This document shows, one piece after another, positions 33,918 to 43,920 of a DNA stretch of 64,000 nt; within the stretch, counting starts at the first letter, position 1; the number at the start of each line of letters is the position of its first letter. Made by a program: the position numbers and the translations under genes. A model generated the notes under the pieces. That model had not been told where the DNA came from. It worked only from the letters and a program-made list of their open reading frames with translations, and did not search any database. The stretch spans positions 62,001-126,000 of the forward strand of contig NZ_JAPYPG010000005.1 in the NCBI RefSeq assembly GCF_029937755.1, read 5' to 3'. Source of the DNA: Henriciella sp. (GTDB lineage Bacteria; Pseudomonadota; Alphaproteobacteria; Caulobacterales; Hyphomonadaceae).

Positions 33918-35858
33918 TCAGGCCTCTTCCAGCTCCACCAGCACAGCTCCTTCGCCGACCTGTTCGCCAACGTCTGCGCCAGTCGCCTTGATGGTGCCAT
34001 CGCGCGGTGCGGTGAGGCTGTGCTCCATCTTCATCGCCTCCATGACGGCAACCACCTGGTCTTTCTTCACCGCATCGCCGGCAGCGACGCGCAGGTCGAT
34101 AAGCTTGCCCGGCATCGGCGCCGACACCTTGTCGCCACCGGCAATGGCTTCCGCCTCGGCCTCATAATCCGGCACATCGACCAGTACCGTGTCACCATCA
34201 GCGGCCACAGCGTAGCTGTGCGCAGAGATGGAGGCGACCGGAAGGTCTTCCGGCAGGGCGTCGGCAGCCGGCGAAAGGTCCATCAGCTCACCATCGACAT
34301 TGAGACGGATCGTGCGGCGCGGAGCGTCATTCATGCGCCAGCCATCGGTGATGTCCCACGGCCCGTGGCCTGCCGGATGCAACAGGGCCTGAGCAACGAG
34401 ATCGGCCGCGGCCTTGCGCTTGTCTTCATCGCGGGCAGTGAGCGTCTCGATTTCGTCGGCGATCCAGTTCACATGATGCTCACCGGCGCGGAAAACCTCA
34501 TGATCGAGGCAACGCTTCAGGAAGCCGATATTGCACGGAATGCCCGCCACAATGCTGCGACCCAGGCTTTCCGACAGGGCTTCGATGGCACCCTCACGGT
34601 CCCAGCTTTTGACGATCGCCTTGGCGATCATGGAGTCATAGACCGCTGGCACGGTATCACCAACTGCGAAGCCAGTATCGAGGCGGTACTGGTTGAAGTC
34701 ATCGTCCATCATCTCGGAAGAATCGAACTCGTCCATATTGTCTGACAGGCGCTCGACATTGCCGAGGTCGAAAGCCGTGAGCCGCCCTGCCCCGGGACGG
34801 AAATTGTCGGCCGGGTCCTCGGCGCAGATCCGCGCCTCGATGGCGTGTCCATTTAGCGGGATATCCTTCTGTTTCAGCGGGATTTTCTCGCCGGACGCCA
34901 CGCGCAGCTGCCACTCAACCAGATCGGTGCCCGTAATATATTCGGTAACCGGGTGCTCCACCTGCAGACGGGTATTCATTTCAAGGAACCAGAACGTGTC
35001 CTTCGCCAGCGGGCGCGCGCCATCGACAATAAACTCGACCGTGCCAGCGCCTTCATAGCCGACGGCCTTGGCCAGCTTCACAGCCGCATCCGTCATCGCC
35101 TTTCGAACGTCTTCGGGCATGCCCGGCGCAGGCGCTTCCTCGACAACTTTCTGACGGCGCCGCTGCAACGAGCAGTCGCGCTCATAGAGGTGGACCGCGC
35201 CACCATGGCTGTCGCCAAAGACCTGCACCTCGATATGGCGCGGCCGTTCGACCAGCTTTTCCAGCATCACGCGCCCGTCACCAAAGGATGACTTTGCCTC
35301 ACGGATGGCGCTTTCGAGTTCGCCTTTCATATCTGCTTTCTTCGAGACAAGCCGGATGCCACGGCCGCCGCCGCCGGCAACCGCCTTGATGAGCAGCGGA
35401 TAGCCGATGCGGCCGGCCTCGCCTTCCAGGGTTTCCGCGTCCTGCGCCTCACCGCGATAGCCGGGCAAGACCGGGACACCAGCTTCTTCAGCGATGCGCT
35501 TGGCTTCGTCCTTGAGGCCCATGGACCGGATGGTCTCTGCCTTCGGCCCAACCCAGATCAGTCCGGCCCCGGTAACGGCGTCTGCGAAATCGGCATTCTC
35601 GGACAGGAAGCCATAGCCCGGATGGATGGCCTCCGCGCCTGTCTCCTTTGCAGCCGCCATGATGCGCTCCGCATTGAGGTAACTCTCGCTTGCGGCTGCA
35701 CCGCCGACATGAACCGCTTCGTCAGCGTGCCGGACATGGCGGGCATAGACGTCAGCATCGGAGTAGACAGCAATGGTGCGGATACCGAGACGGCGGCAGG
35801 TGGCGATGATGCGGCAGGCGATCTCACCCCGGTTCGCGATCAGCAGGCTTTTCAGCAT
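33918..35858 (-). CDS. Methylcrotonyl-CoA carboxylase, biotin-containing alpha subunit
   Basis: 646 residues. Biotin carboxylase domain (about 1-450): LIANRGEIACRIIATCRRLG, KAVAGGGGRGIRLV, LYERDCSLQRRRQKVVEEAPAPG and EMNTRLQVEHPVTEYITGTDLVEWQLRVA. Biotin carrier at the end with EAMKMEH. The 'TDLVEWQLRVA' form and the nearby beta subunit and hydratase support methylcrotonyl-CoA carboxylase (MccA/LiuD) over acetyl- or propionyl-CoA enzymes. It carboxylates 3-methylcrotonyl-CoA in leucine breakdown. A second, distinct biotin carboxylase (propionyl type) lies at 56.4 kb. Its first 35 bp overlap the 3' end of the DUF817 gene. Confidence 0.9.
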   Translation of the reverse strand: MLKSLLIANRGEIACRIIATCRRLGIRTIAVYSDADVYARHVRHADEAVHVGGAAASESYLNAERIMAAAKETGAEAIHPGYGFLSENADFADAVTGAGLIWVGPKAETIRSMGLKDEAKRIAEEAGVPVLPGYRGEAQDAETLEGEAGRIGYPLLIKAVAGGGGRGIRLVSKKADMKGELESAIREAKSSFGDGRVMLEKLVERPRHIEVQVFGDSHGGAVHLYERDCSLQRRRQKVVEEAPAPGMPEDVRKAMTDAAVKLAKAVGYEGAGTVEFIVDGARPLAKDTFWFLEMNTRLQVEHPVTEYITGTDLVEWQLRVASGEKIPLKQKDIPLNGHAIEARICAEDPADNFRPGAGRLTAFDLGNVERLSDNMDEFDSSEMMDDDFNQYRLDTGFAVGDTVPAVYDSMIAKAIVKSWDREGAIEALSESLGRSIVAGIPCNIGFLKRCLDHEVFRAGEHHVNWIADEIETLTARDEDKRKAAADLVAQALLHPAGHGPWDITDGWRMNDAPRRTIRLNVDGELMDLSPAADALPEDLPVASISAHSYAVAADGDTVLVDVPDYEAEAEAIAGGDKVSAPMPGKLIDLRVAAGDAVKKDQVVAVMEAMKMEHSLTAPRDGTIKATGADVGEQVGEGAVLVELEEA

Positions 35859-36705
35859 GGCGTCCTTCCCGTGTGCCGTGGACCAGTGCCACCAGCACGA
35901 AACTTATTATCATGAGCAGATACCAAGAGCCGAATTTTGCAGGAGAAACAAGTTTCCAGACTGTTTCCTGCCCCGGATAGGTCCAGGCCCGGGCGAGCGT
36001 CCCCAGATTTTCTGCAAACCAGATAAACAATGCCACGAGGCCGAACCCTATGACAAGCGGCATCGGCCGGTGCGTTTCATCAGGCCGGAACCAGACCACG
36101 CACCGGCCATAGATGAGGATGGTCGCGAGAAAGAGCCCATAGCGGATGTCCACCGTATAGTGGTGGGAAAAGAAGTTCACATAGATCGCCGCAGCCAGCA
36201 GGCCCTGCAGCCAGAGCGGCGGAAAGCGATCGAAGCGAAAGTCGAAGATGCGCCAGACACGGGCAAGATAGGAGCCAACGGCAGCATACATGAAGCCGGA
36301 AAAAAGCGGCACACCGGCGACCCGCAGAAAACTCTCCTCAGGATAGATCCAGCTGCCCGCTCCCGTCTTGAAGACTTCCATCACCGAACCGACCACATGG
36401 AAGACGAAGATGATCCGCGCCTCCTCCCATGTCTCCAGCCCGCTCGCGATCAGCAGGACCTGGATGGCAACCGCGGCGACAACGAGGAAATCGTACCGAC
36501 TGAGGGCAGCCGTCTCTGGATACCAGAGGTGGGTGGCGAGAATCAGCGCCAGAAGAAGACCACCAAAGATGCAGGCCCAGCCCTGCTTGATTCCGAAGCT
36601 CACAAACTCGAACAGCGCCTTCGACCACGGCCCTCCCACGACCCGCTCGCGCAGGCGCTCGCGCTGTGCACTCAAGGCAGACTGGATGGCGGAAAATCTG
36701 GACAT
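35824..36705 (-). CDS. DUF817 family integral membrane protein
   Basis: 293 residues with about eight membrane helices. GIKQGWACIFGGLLLALILAT, GSWIYPEESFLRVAGVPLFSGFMYAAVGSY and FAENLGTLARAWTYPGQ match DUF817. The function is unknown; conserved charged residues lie in the loops (EARIIFVFHVVGSVMEVFKT). Its 3' end overlaps the start of the carboxylase alpha gene by 35 bp on the same strand, suggesting co-transcription although no metabolic link is known. Confidence 0.85.
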   Translation of the reverse strand: MSRFSAIQSALSAQRERLRERVVGGPWSKALFEFVSFGIKQGWACIFGGLLLALILATHLWYPETAALSRYDFLVVAAVAIQVLLIASGLETWEEARIIFVFHVVGSVMEVFKTGAGSWIYPEESFLRVAGVPLFSGFMYAAVGSYLARVWRIFDFRFDRFPPLWLQGLLAAAIYVNFFSHHYTVDIRYGLFLATILIYGRCVVWFRPDETHRPMPLVIGFGLVALFIWFAENLGTLARAWTYPGQETVWKLVSPAKFGSWYLLMIISFVLVALVHGTREGRHAEKPADREPG

Positions 36706-36825
36706 GTCTTGTCCATCCCCTCACAGGCGGGCAGGAAAATGGCGCAAAGACAGCCATTTAGGGTTACTAGTCAGAGCTGTCGCGCTGGTCTAGGCTCCCC
36801 ACCGTGTCATGAGAGGGGATGCTTA

Positions 36826-37173
36826 ATGGCTTATATGCAAAACCGGAATGTGAGTGTCGTCGCCGGGATCATTATCGGCGGTATTGGCGGTTATCTCGGC
36901 TGGGAGCAGGCTGCTGCCACCGGCGTCAGCCCGATCCTCGGAGCATTGATTTTCGGCGCGGCCGGATTCGTCGTCGGCATGGCCGGCGCCTTCATCTTCA
37001 AGTCGCTCGCCCAGTTCCTGGTTTTCCTCGTGCTGATCGGGGCCATTATCTATTTTGCGCAGGATCCGATCACGCAGATGACAGGCATAAACCCTGTCAA
37101 AGCCGTTCTGGGCTTTCTGGAAAACTTCGGTATCGCGATCGGCGATGCTACCGGACCGGATACCGGGGGCTGA
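36826..37173 (+). CDS. Small glycine-rich membrane protein, 115 aa
   Basis: Starts at ATG 36826 with GAGAGGGG about 7 nt upstream; the long open frame before it is the shadow of the DUF817 gene. Three hydrophobic segments (SVVAGIIIGGIGGYLGW, GALIFGAAGFVVGMAGAFIF, LVFLVLIGAIIYFA) with Gly-zipper patterns are followed by a short C-terminal tail. Not recognised. Its stop abuts the stop of the convergent hydratase gene with no gap. Confidence 0.7.
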   Translation: MAYMQNRNVSVVAGIIIGGIGGYLGWEQAAATGVSPILGALIFGAAGFVVGMAGAFIFKSLAQFLVFLVLIGAIIYFAQDPITQMTGINPVKAVLGFLENFGIAIGDATGPDTGG

Positions 37174-37968
37174 TTAGCCGGTCCAGTTCGGCTTGCGCTT
37201 GTCGAGGAAGGCCGACAGGCCTTCCCGGCCTTCATCGCTTGCCCGGCGGGAAGCAATCCGCTTCGCCGTCTCATGGCTGAGGGATGGATTGATCTCGAGC
37301 CCGGTCAGGTCAAGCACAAGGCGCTTGGCATCCGCAATCGCGCCAGGCGCAGCCTGCATTGCCAGATTGGCGATGTGCTCTTCCATGGCGGTGAGGCCTT
37401 CCTGATCCTCGACCACATACTGAACGAGACCAATTCGCTCGGCAAACGACGCATCGAAGCTTTCAGCGGAAATGAACAGCGCCTTGGCCCAGCGCGGACC
37501 GATGGCTGAAATCACGAACGGGCTGATTGTCGCTGGAGTCAGGCCAAGGCGGACTTCCGAGAAGCGGAACTTGGTGTCAGCCATCGCGACGGCCACATCG
37601 CAGGCTGCAACGAGACCGGCTCCCCCGCCCATCACTGCACCATGCACCAGCGCCACCGTCATTTGCGGCAGGTTGGCGAGCTTGCGCAGCATCTCTGCCA
37701 GCTTGTAGGCGTCCTGCTCATTTTCATGGCGCGTATAGTCGGCAGCCGCCTTCATCCATTTGAGATCGGCACCGGCTGAAAAGCTTGGACCGTTGCCGCG
37801 CAGGATGACCATGCGGATCGTTTCCTGCTCTTCCAGCGTCTCAAGTGCGTCGGTGAGTTCCTCGATGACCAGCGCATTGAAGGCATTGTGGCGGTCGGGC
37901 CGGTCAAGGGTAAGCACCGCGATGCCGCCGGGGGTCGCATCAAGATTGATGGTCTCGTACTCGTCCAT
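37174..37968 (-). CDS. Enoyl-CoA hydratase/isomerase family, probable methylglutaconyl-CoA hydratase
   Basis: 264 residues from ATG 37968, which has AGGAG 7 nt upstream. Crotonase fold: FSAGADLKWMK (oxyanion hole), VHGAVMGGGAGLVAACDVAVA, FRFSEVRLGLTPATISPFV with the catalytic Glu. The 'SAGADLxWMK' and 'FSEVRLGLxPATISP' forms are typical of LiuC/AUH hydratases. It would convert methylglutaconyl-CoA to HMG-CoA, the step after MccAB in leucine breakdown. Confidence 0.88.
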   Translation of the reverse strand: MDEYETINLDATPGGIAVLTLDRPDRHNAFNALVIEELTDALETLEEQETIRMVILRGNGPSFSAGADLKWMKAAADYTRHENEQDAYKLAEMLRKLANLPQMTVALVHGAVMGGGAGLVAACDVAVAMADTKFRFSEVRLGLTPATISPFVISAIGPRWAKALFISAESFDASFAERIGLVQYVVEDQEGLTAMEEHIANLAMQAAPGAIADAKRLVLDLTGLEINPSLSHETAKRIASRRASDEGREGLSAFLDKRKPNWTG

Positions 37969-38025
37969 GAAAATCTCCTGTTCTGCCCAGACCATAAGGC
38001 CCACGGCTCAATTATAAAACGGGGC

Positions 38026-39108
38026 TTAGTCTGCCGTCTCTGCCTTTCTGTAGTGGCTGTCACGGCGAAGCGCCGGACGCTCGATCAGGTGCCAGAGGAC
38101 GAAGCTCGCCACCAGGATCAGCAGGGCAGCGAAGCCGAAGCCCACCGCCAGTGGCAAGCTGGCGAACATGCCAGCCACGACGAGGGCCTGCAGGATTGGG
38201 AAGTGGGTGATGTAGACACCATAGCTGATATCGCCGAAGCGCGCGGCCTTTAACCTCGGCCCGGGCATGAAGGCGACAAAGGCAATCAGCCCGGCCAGCC
38301 CTGCTGCGCGCAGCGGTTCCAGCCACGGGTGCGCGAAGGACAAGACAGTAATTGCCGCACCGACCAACCCGAACCGAGCAGGTTGTGTCTTTGCCCTGTC
38401 CCAGAGTTTCCAGACAACCATGCCGCTTGCGAAGAAGGCCAACTGCCCCGGCAGCTGACGAGCGAGTTCAGGCGCAAGCGGGTGATCGAACCAGACTGGC
38501 AGCAACAGGCGCCATGCCTCGGCGGAGATATAGATTACGACAAACACGATCCACCAAGCCCGGTCGCTGAGACGCAGCAATAGTGCCAGCACAGGCAGCG
38601 CGATGTAGAACATCACCTCTATCTTCAGCGTCCAGAGAGCCCCGTTCACCGCCGTGAACCGGTTGCCCTCAAACAATCCCGGAAGCGTGGGCTCAAGGAA
38701 GTTCAGAAATACCAGGTTGGCAGCGAGATAGCGGGCTACCGCTTCAGCTTCCCCCACACCAGCCACAGCCAAACTGACAAGCGCGGGCATGAGAACGACG
38801 ACTGCATAGGCGGGATAAAGTCTTCGCACCCGCTTGGAGGCATAGATCGTAAGGGAGGAGGACCGCTCCAGCGACCCGAAGACAAGCGCGCCGGAAACGA
38901 TGAAGAAGCCCTGGATCGAGATTTCAGCGATTTGCGCGAGCATGATCTCTGTGAAGCCGAAGGGCACGACAGCTGGCAGGACCCAGGCATGGTAGCCGAA
39001 GACAGCGCTCGCAAAGAGGAGACGCAGGAAATCGAAACGGTTGCCGGTCAGCCGGGCCTCCCTCGGATCAGTCCTCTGTTTGCAACCTGCTTTCGCAAGG
39101 AAAATCAA
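38026..39108 (-). CDS. Acyltransferase-3 (OafA/YrhL-type) membrane protein
   Basis: 360 residues, about ten membrane helices. The N-terminal NRFDFLRLLFASAVFGYHAW carries the catalytic His pattern (RxxR...H), followed by GFFIVSGALVFGS and KRVRRLYPAYAVVV. It probably O-acylates a cell-surface glycan at the inner membrane. This is a second acyltransferase-3 gene besides the one at the left edge; no glycan genes are adjacent. Confidence 0.88.
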   Translation of the reverse strand: MIFLAKAGCKQRTDPREARLTGNRFDFLRLLFASAVFGYHAWVLPAVVPFGFTEIMLAQIAEISIQGFFIVSGALVFGSLERSSSLTIYASKRVRRLYPAYAVVVLMPALVSLAVAGVGEAEAVARYLAANLVFLNFLEPTLPGLFEGNRFTAVNGALWTLKIEVMFYIALPVLALLLRLSDRAWWIVFVVIYISAEAWRLLLPVWFDHPLAPELARQLPGQLAFFASGMVVWKLWDRAKTQPARFGLVGAAITVLSFAHPWLEPLRAAGLAGLIAFVAFMPGPRLKAARFGDISYGVYITHFPILQALVVAGMFASLPLAVGFGFAALLILVASFVLWHLIERPALRRDSHYRKAETAD

Positions 39109-39155
39109 GCCGAGGCCGACAGGCCTAGCGCCATTGACAGGATAAAGAGCAGAAC

Positions 39156-39190
39156 AAAGAAAAGAGCCCGCTCCAGCAGGAACGGGCTCT
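39156..39190 (-). terminator. Rho-independent terminator after the EF-hand gene
   Basis: Read on the minus strand, AGAGCCCG (39190 to 39183) pairs with CGGGCTCT (39170 to 39163), followed by TTTCTTT. It ends the EF-hand transcript before the acyltransferase gene. Confidence 0.85.
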
Positions 39191-39226
39191 CGGGAGGTGA
39201 ATGAAGAAGGTCAGAGCAAGCTCTGA

Positions 39227-39544
39227 TTAGTAGGAGGAGTCAGTATCAGTCTCGAGATCAACATCAACGTCGGCCTCGACGTCCTTGTCCTTCCACTCCG
39301 CCATGGCGGAGGTGAGCTCAGCTTCGCTGACGGAGCCATCGGCGTTCGCATCGATCTTGACGAACTTTTCGCTGGCTTCTTCTTCAGTGTATTCACCGTC
39401 AGCGGTCTTGTAGGTCACAAACTCGGCCTCGGTGACCACACCGTCTCCGTTGGCGTCGATGTCCGTAAAGGCGACCATTTCACCGGCGGAAGCGGCAAAG
39501 GCACCTGCGGAGGCGGCGGCGGCGATAATTGCAATGCGTTTCAT
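39227..39544 (-). CDS. Secreted EF-hand calcium-binding protein, 105 aa
   Basis: A signal peptide (RIAIIAAAASAGAFAASA) precedes two EF-hand loops, DIDANGDGVVTEAEF and KIDANADGSVSEAEL, each with correct Asp/Asn/Asp/Glu ligand spacing. The tail is very acidic (DVEADVDVDLETDTDS). Probably a periplasmic Ca2+ buffer or sensor. Small single-gene unit with its own terminator. Confidence 0.88.
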   Translation of the reverse strand: MKRIAIIAAAASAGAFAASAGEMVAFTDIDANGDGVVTEAEFVTYKTADGEYTEEEASEKFVKIDANADGSVSEAELTSAMAEWKDKDVEADVDVDLETDTDSSY

Positions 39545-39676
39545 GGGTTTCTCTCCAATCTAACTGGCGTCGAACTTCTGTGACGCGCCAATAGAGACGC
39601 ACATATCCCATGTTTTGATGCGTTAAGAATTGGACAGGGCCATGAAACCTCGGAAAGGAAGCATCAAAAAGCTCGC

Positions 39677-40258
39677 CTATTCAGCGGCTTGAGCGAGGTG
39701 ATGTATATTTTGAAACCACTTCTTTCTGGTCTTTTCATCGGCCTGTTCGACCCCACCGAGAACGGTATGACGGACAGGCTTGAAGCCGGAAACTCCAAAC
39801 AGGCCGCGCTCTAGCGCTTTCAGCGCGCCTGCATCGAAGACCAGTTTATATGCAAATCCCGGCATACCCATCGTAACAATCGTTCGGGCTGACTTGCCCT
39901 TCATCATCTGCTTCGGCCAGCTTGAGGCACTCTCTCCTGTTTCGAGGAAAAAGTTTCCACATCCCGCCAGTTCGAAGAAGGCTTTCGCCTTGGCTGGCAT
40001 ATTTCCGAGCCAGAGCGGAAAGATGATGCAGACATGATCGGCCCGCTTGATCTTCTCACGTTCAGAAAGGACGGGTTCCGGCGGATGCGTTTCGAAGTCG
40101 CTAACCTTGTCGAGAAAGCCAAGATCAAGCTTTGCGATGTCGATCCGCTCGACACTATGGCCCGCTTCTCGCGCGCCTTCCGCATATGCGTCGGCGAGCG
40201 CGTGGCAAAGATGATCGGCGGGATCCGGGTGAGCATCGATCAGGCAGATATGGGTCAT
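39677..40258 (-). CDS. NAD(P)H:quinone oxidoreductase-like flavoprotein (flavodoxin-2 fold)
   Basis: 193 residues. HICLIDAHPDPADHLCHALADAYAEGAREAGH is the FMN/FAD-binding start, HVCIIFPLWLGNMPAKAKAFFELAG the flavin-ring loop, and ARTIVTMGMPGFAYKLVF the end of the fold. Family members reduce quinones or azo/nitro compounds by two electrons. It lies between the EF-hand gene and the carboxylase beta gene on the same strand, 76 bp from the latter. Confidence 0.88.
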   Translation of the reverse strand: MTHICLIDAHPDPADHLCHALADAYAEGAREAGHSVERIDIAKLDLGFLDKVSDFETHPPEPVLSEREKIKRADHVCIIFPLWLGNMPAKAKAFFELAGCGNFFLETGESASSWPKQMMKGKSARTIVTMGMPGFAYKLVFDAGALKALERGLFGVSGFKPVRHTVLGGVEQADEKTRKKWFQNIHHLAQAAE

Positions 40259-40334
40259 GCGGCCAAGCCTCCATCAGGTCGAACCTGATCTAGGCAAGTG
40301 CCGCAACTTCGGGAATCCGTATCAGCCCGTATGG

Positions 40335-41942
40335 CTACATCCGAAAGACACCGAAACCGCGATCCTCGAAGGGCGCGTTCAGCGTCGCGGCAAGGGAGAG
40401 CCCCAGAACGCGGCGAGTATCGGCCGGATCGATGATGCCGTCATCCCATAGGCGCGCGGTCGAGAAGTAGGGATTGCCTTCCTTCTCATACATCTCGCGG
40501 ATGGGGGACTTGAAGGCCTCTTCATCCTCGGCACTCCATTCCTCGCCCCGGCGTTCGAAGCCGTCGCGACGCACCGTTGCGAGCACAGACGCTGCCTGTT
40601 CGCCACCCATGACGGAGATACGCGCATTCGGCCACATGAAGAGAAAGCGCGGGCTGTAGGCCCGACCGCACATACCGTAATTGCCGGCTCCGAAACTGCC
40701 GCCTGTAACCACTGTCAGCTTGGGCACCGACGCCGTCGCAACGGCCGTCACCATCTTTGCGCCGTCCTTCGCGATGCCGCCTGCCTCATACTTCGATCCG
40801 ACCATGAAGCCAGTGATGTTCTGAAGGAAGACAAGCGGCGTGCGGCGCTGATCGGCAAGCTCGATAAAGTGGGCGGCTTTCTGGGCACTTTCTGAAAAGA
40901 GGATGCCATTATTGGCGAGGATCGCGACAGGCATGCCGTAGATGCGCGCGAAACCGCAGACGAGCGTATCGCCATAGAGGTGTTTGAATTCGTGGAACTC
41001 CGATCCGTCCACAGTGCGCGCAATGACTTCACGCGCGTCATACGGTTCGCGCACATCCTGCGGCACAAGGCCATGCAGCTCTTGCGGACTGTATAGCGGT
41101 TCGGCCGGCTCAGTCAGGCCAACCCTTTCCGGTTGCGGTTGGTGAAGCGTGCGGACAATCGACCGGACGATGGCAAGCGCATGTTCATCGCTGGCGGCAT
41201 AATGGTCGGCCACACCCGACTTGCGGGCATGGACGTCAGCGCCGCCGAGGTCCTCTGCCGAGATTTCCTCGCCTGTGGCAGCTTTCACCAGGGGCGGACC
41301 GCCGAGGAAGATCGTGCCCTGTTTGCGAACGATAATGGTCTCGTCCGACATTGCCGGGACATAGGCTCCGCCGGCCGTACATGATCCCATGACCGAAGCA
41401 ATCTGAGGGATGCCCTTCGCGCTCATCTGCGCCTGATTGTAGAAAATCCGCCCGAAATGCTCACGGTCGGGAAAAACGTCGGCCTGGTGCGGGAGGTTCG
41501 CACCGCCACTATCGACGAGGTAGATACACGGCAAATGATTCTGCAGCGCGATTTCCTGGGCGCGCAGATGCTTCTTCACCGTCATCGGAAAATAGGCGCC
41601 GCCTTTTACCGTCGCATCATTGCAGACAATCATGCATTCGCGGCCTTCGACCCGGCCCACACCTGTAATGACACCAGCGCCGGGCGCCTCATCGTCATAC
41701 ATGCCGTTTGCAGCCAGTGCGCCAATTTCGAGGAAGGGTGTACCAGGGTCCAGAAGCCGCTCGACACGCTCGCGCGGGAGCAGCTTGCCGCGGTCGGTAT
41801 GGCGCTTGCGCGCGCCTTCCGACCCGCCCTGCGCTGCCTGGGCAGTCCTGGTGCGCAATTCATCGACAAGGACTTCCATCGCCTGCCGGTTGGCGGAAAA
41901 TTTTGCGCTGGCAGCGTCGAGCTTGGATTTGAGAACCGGCAT
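40335..41942 (-). CDS. Methylcrotonyl-CoA carboxylase, carboxyltransferase beta subunit
   Basis: 535 residues from ATG 41942, which has GGAGGG 6 nt upstream; 10 codons of open frame before it are probably untranslated. Acyl-CoA carboxyltransferase motifs: [94 protein letters not shown], and [31 protein letters not shown]. The last two are the MCC-specific form. It pairs with the alpha subunit at 33.9 kb. Confidence 0.93.
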   Translation of the reverse strand: MPVLKSKLDAASAKFSANRQAMEVLVDELRTRTAQAAQGGSEGARKRHTDRGKLLPRERVERLLDPGTPFLEIGALAANGMYDDEAPGAGVITGVGRVEGRECMIVCNDATVKGGAYFPMTVKKHLRAQEIALQNHLPCIYLVDSGGANLPHQADVFPDREHFGRIFYNQAQMSAKGIPQIASVMGSCTAGGAYVPAMSDETIIVRKQGTIFLGGPPLVKAATGEEISAEDLGGADVHARKSGVADHYAASDEHALAIVRSIVRTLHQPQPERVGLTEPAEPLYSPQELHGLVPQDVREPYDAREVIARTVDGSEFHEFKHLYGDTLVCGFARIYGMPVAILANNGILFSESAQKAAHFIELADQRRTPLVFLQNITGFMVGSKYEAGGIAKDGAKMVTAVATASVPKLTVVTGGSFGAGNYGMCGRAYSPRFLFMWPNARISVMGGEQAASVLATVRRDGFERRGEEWSAEDEEAFKSPIREMYEKEGNPYFSTARLWDDGIIDPADTRRVLGLSLAATLNAPFEDRGFGVFRM

Positions 41943-42013
41943 TTGCCCTCCCATGGACTGTTTCTTGCACAACTATAGCCGTAATCAGGCATTGTCATCC
42001 CGAACAGATCATC

Positions 42014-43912
42014 ATGTTCAAGACCGCACCTCAAAAGCCCGAAACAAAAGGCAAAAAACCCTTTTCAGAAGCGGCGGCTACGAACACATTCAGATCTATG
42101 AGTCTGAACATCACGCCGACGCTCAAAACGATTCCGTTTCTGGAGGACGTGCCCAAGCGTGCGCTAAGGGCCGCAGGCCGCGAGGCGCGCTGGTTTTCGC
42201 TGCCGGCCGGCTGGGAACTCTTCAAGGCCGGTGAGACATCGAACTCGATCTACTTCGTCCTGTCAGGGTCGCTCGGCGCCTTCCGGACCATGGCGGACGG
42301 GCGCAGCGATTTCCTTGGCCACATCCGCGCCGGTGAGCCAGTTGGCGAGATGGCCCTGTTCGAAGGTGGGCTGGATGATGACGGCGACGGCATCCCCGAA
42401 AACGCGCCACATACGAGTTCGGTCTATGCCCTTCGAGACGCCGAAATTCTGGAAATCTCCCGCAAGGGATTCGACCGGCTGATCAAGGCGGAACCGGAAA
42501 TCCTGAACGCGATGATCCGGCTGATGCTCACCCGGTTGCGCGAGGGCCGCAAGCCGAACCGCCGCAATGCGCCAAAGGTCTTCGCCCTCGTCGCGACGTC
42601 TCCGACCATCGATCTCAAGCTTCGCGCCCGCGCCTTGAAAGCCTCGCTCGACAAGCTCGGCCTCAAGTCCCGCATCATCGACGAGACAGAAGGCACCGAC
42701 CAGCCAACCGGCTATTTCGACCACCTGGAAGCAGAGAATGACGTGGTCATGCTCGTCTCTTCGGTGGGCGACACTTCCTGGTATCGCCTGTCGGTGCGCC
42801 AGGCCGATCGCATCTGGGTGGTGGGCCGCGCCGATGCCCGCCCGTCGCACCCGCTCATGCCGGAAGACGACTCTCCGGCCAAGTCGCTCAAACTGATCGA
42901 CGTTATCCTGCTCCATCACAGCGGAGAACGCCGGGCCGCCAAACCGACGGAGTGGCTTGATGCCGCTAACGCCGCACGGATCATACATTGGGAAGGCATG
43001 GACGGCGAAAGCTGCGACCGGCTCACGCGGATTATGGCGGGACGCTCAGTAGGTCTGGTCCTGTCAGGTGGAGGCGCCCGTGCCTACGCCCATATCGGCG
43101 TGGTCAAGGCATTGCGGGAAGCTGGTATTCCGATCGACTTTGTTGGTGGTTCGTCGATGGGAGCCGTGGTCGCCGCCTGTGTCGCTATGGGCTGGGATGA
43201 TGACGAGATCAATCAGCGCATCCGCAAGGCCTTTGTCGATTCAAACCCGCTGGGAGACTACGTCTTGCCCGTCGTCGGGCTGGTTCGCGGCAAGCGGGTG
43301 ATGACGCGCCTCCACGAACACTTCGGTGACACGGAGATCGGCGATCTCGACATTCCCTTCTTTGCAGTTTCGACCAATCTCACGGATGGCACCTACCGCG
43401 TTCACCGACGCGGCCTGCTACGGCAGGCGCTGCGGGCGTCCATTTCCTTGCCCGGCATCCTGCCCCCTGTAGTTCATGAAGGCGAAGTGCTGGTCGACGG
43501 GGCTGTGCTCAACAACTTCCCGACCAATGTCATGCGGGAACTGCACCGTGGTGTCGTCATCGGGTCCGACGTGGCACGGGCACCCGAAGGCCTTGCCGCC
43601 GAGGATTTCGAAGATCCGCCCAGCTTTTTCCGCTGGGTCTGGAAGCATGGCTTTTCCTCGGCCCCGCCCATCGCCGGTCTGCTGATGCGCTCAGCGACGC
43701 TCAGCGTAGACCCGACAGCCGGACGCGAACTGGTCGATGTCCTTGTGGTCCCCGATCTCCGCGATATCGAACTGCGTGACTGGGAGGCCTACGAGGACGC
43801 TGTCCAGGCCGGGTATGAAGCCGCGAAGAAGGCGATCGCCAGCGGAGAACTGATCGACTTCTGCTACGGACCAACTGCTGAAATTCCGAGCGTGACGATC
43901 GATAGAGTCTAG
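42014..43912 (+). CDS. Patatin-like phospholipase with N-terminal cyclic-nucleotide-binding domain
   Basis: 632 residues from ATG 42014; ATG 42098 would also work. A cNMP-binding domain (about 45-165; SIYFVLSGSLGAFRT, AGEPVGEMALFEGG) is followed by a linker. The patatin domain begins LVLSGGGARAYAHIGVVKAL (oxyanion hole), then GGSSMGAVVAAC (catalytic Ser in GxSxG) and VDGAVLNNFP (catalytic Asp). This is the neuropathy-target-esterase type, a membrane-associated lysophospholipase whose activity may respond to cNMP. The cNMP pocket lacks an obvious RxA-like phosphate cassette, so ligand binding is uncertain. Confidence 0.92.
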   Translation: MFKTAPQKPETKGKKPFSEAAATNTFRSMSLNITPTLKTIPFLEDVPKRALRAAGREARWFSLPAGWELFKAGETSNSIYFVLSGSLGAFRTMADGRSDFLGHIRAGEPVGEMALFEGGLDDDGDGIPENAPHTSSVYALRDAEILEISRKGFDRLIKAEPEILNAMIRLMLTRLREGRKPNRRNAPKVFALVATSPTIDLKLRARALKASLDKLGLKSRIIDETEGTDQPTGYFDHLEAENDVVMLVSSVGDTSWYRLSVRQADRIWVVGRADARPSHPLMPEDDSPAKSLKLIDVILLHHSGERRAAKPTEWLDAANAARIIHWEGMDGESCDRLTRIMAGRSVGLVLSGGGARAYAHIGVVKALREAGIPIDFVGGSSMGAVVAACVAMGWDDDEINQRIRKAFVDSNPLGDYVLPVVGLVRGKRVMTRLHEHFGDTEIGDLDIPFFAVSTNLTDGTYRVHRRGLLRQALRASISLPGILPPVVHEGEVLVDGAVLNNFPTNVMRELHRGVVIGSDVARAPEGLAAEDFEDPPSFFRWVWKHGFSSAPPIAGLLMRSATLSVDPTAGRELVDVLVVPDLRDIELRDWEAYEDAVQAGYEAAKKAIASGELIDFCYGPTAEIPSVTIDRV

Positions 43913-43920
43913 CAGCCTCT

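Noticed and set aside
35773-36825. Upstream extension of the small membrane protein at 36826
   Set aside because: This part of the frame overlaps DUF817 in antisense and lacks a ribosome site; the start at 36826 has a good one.
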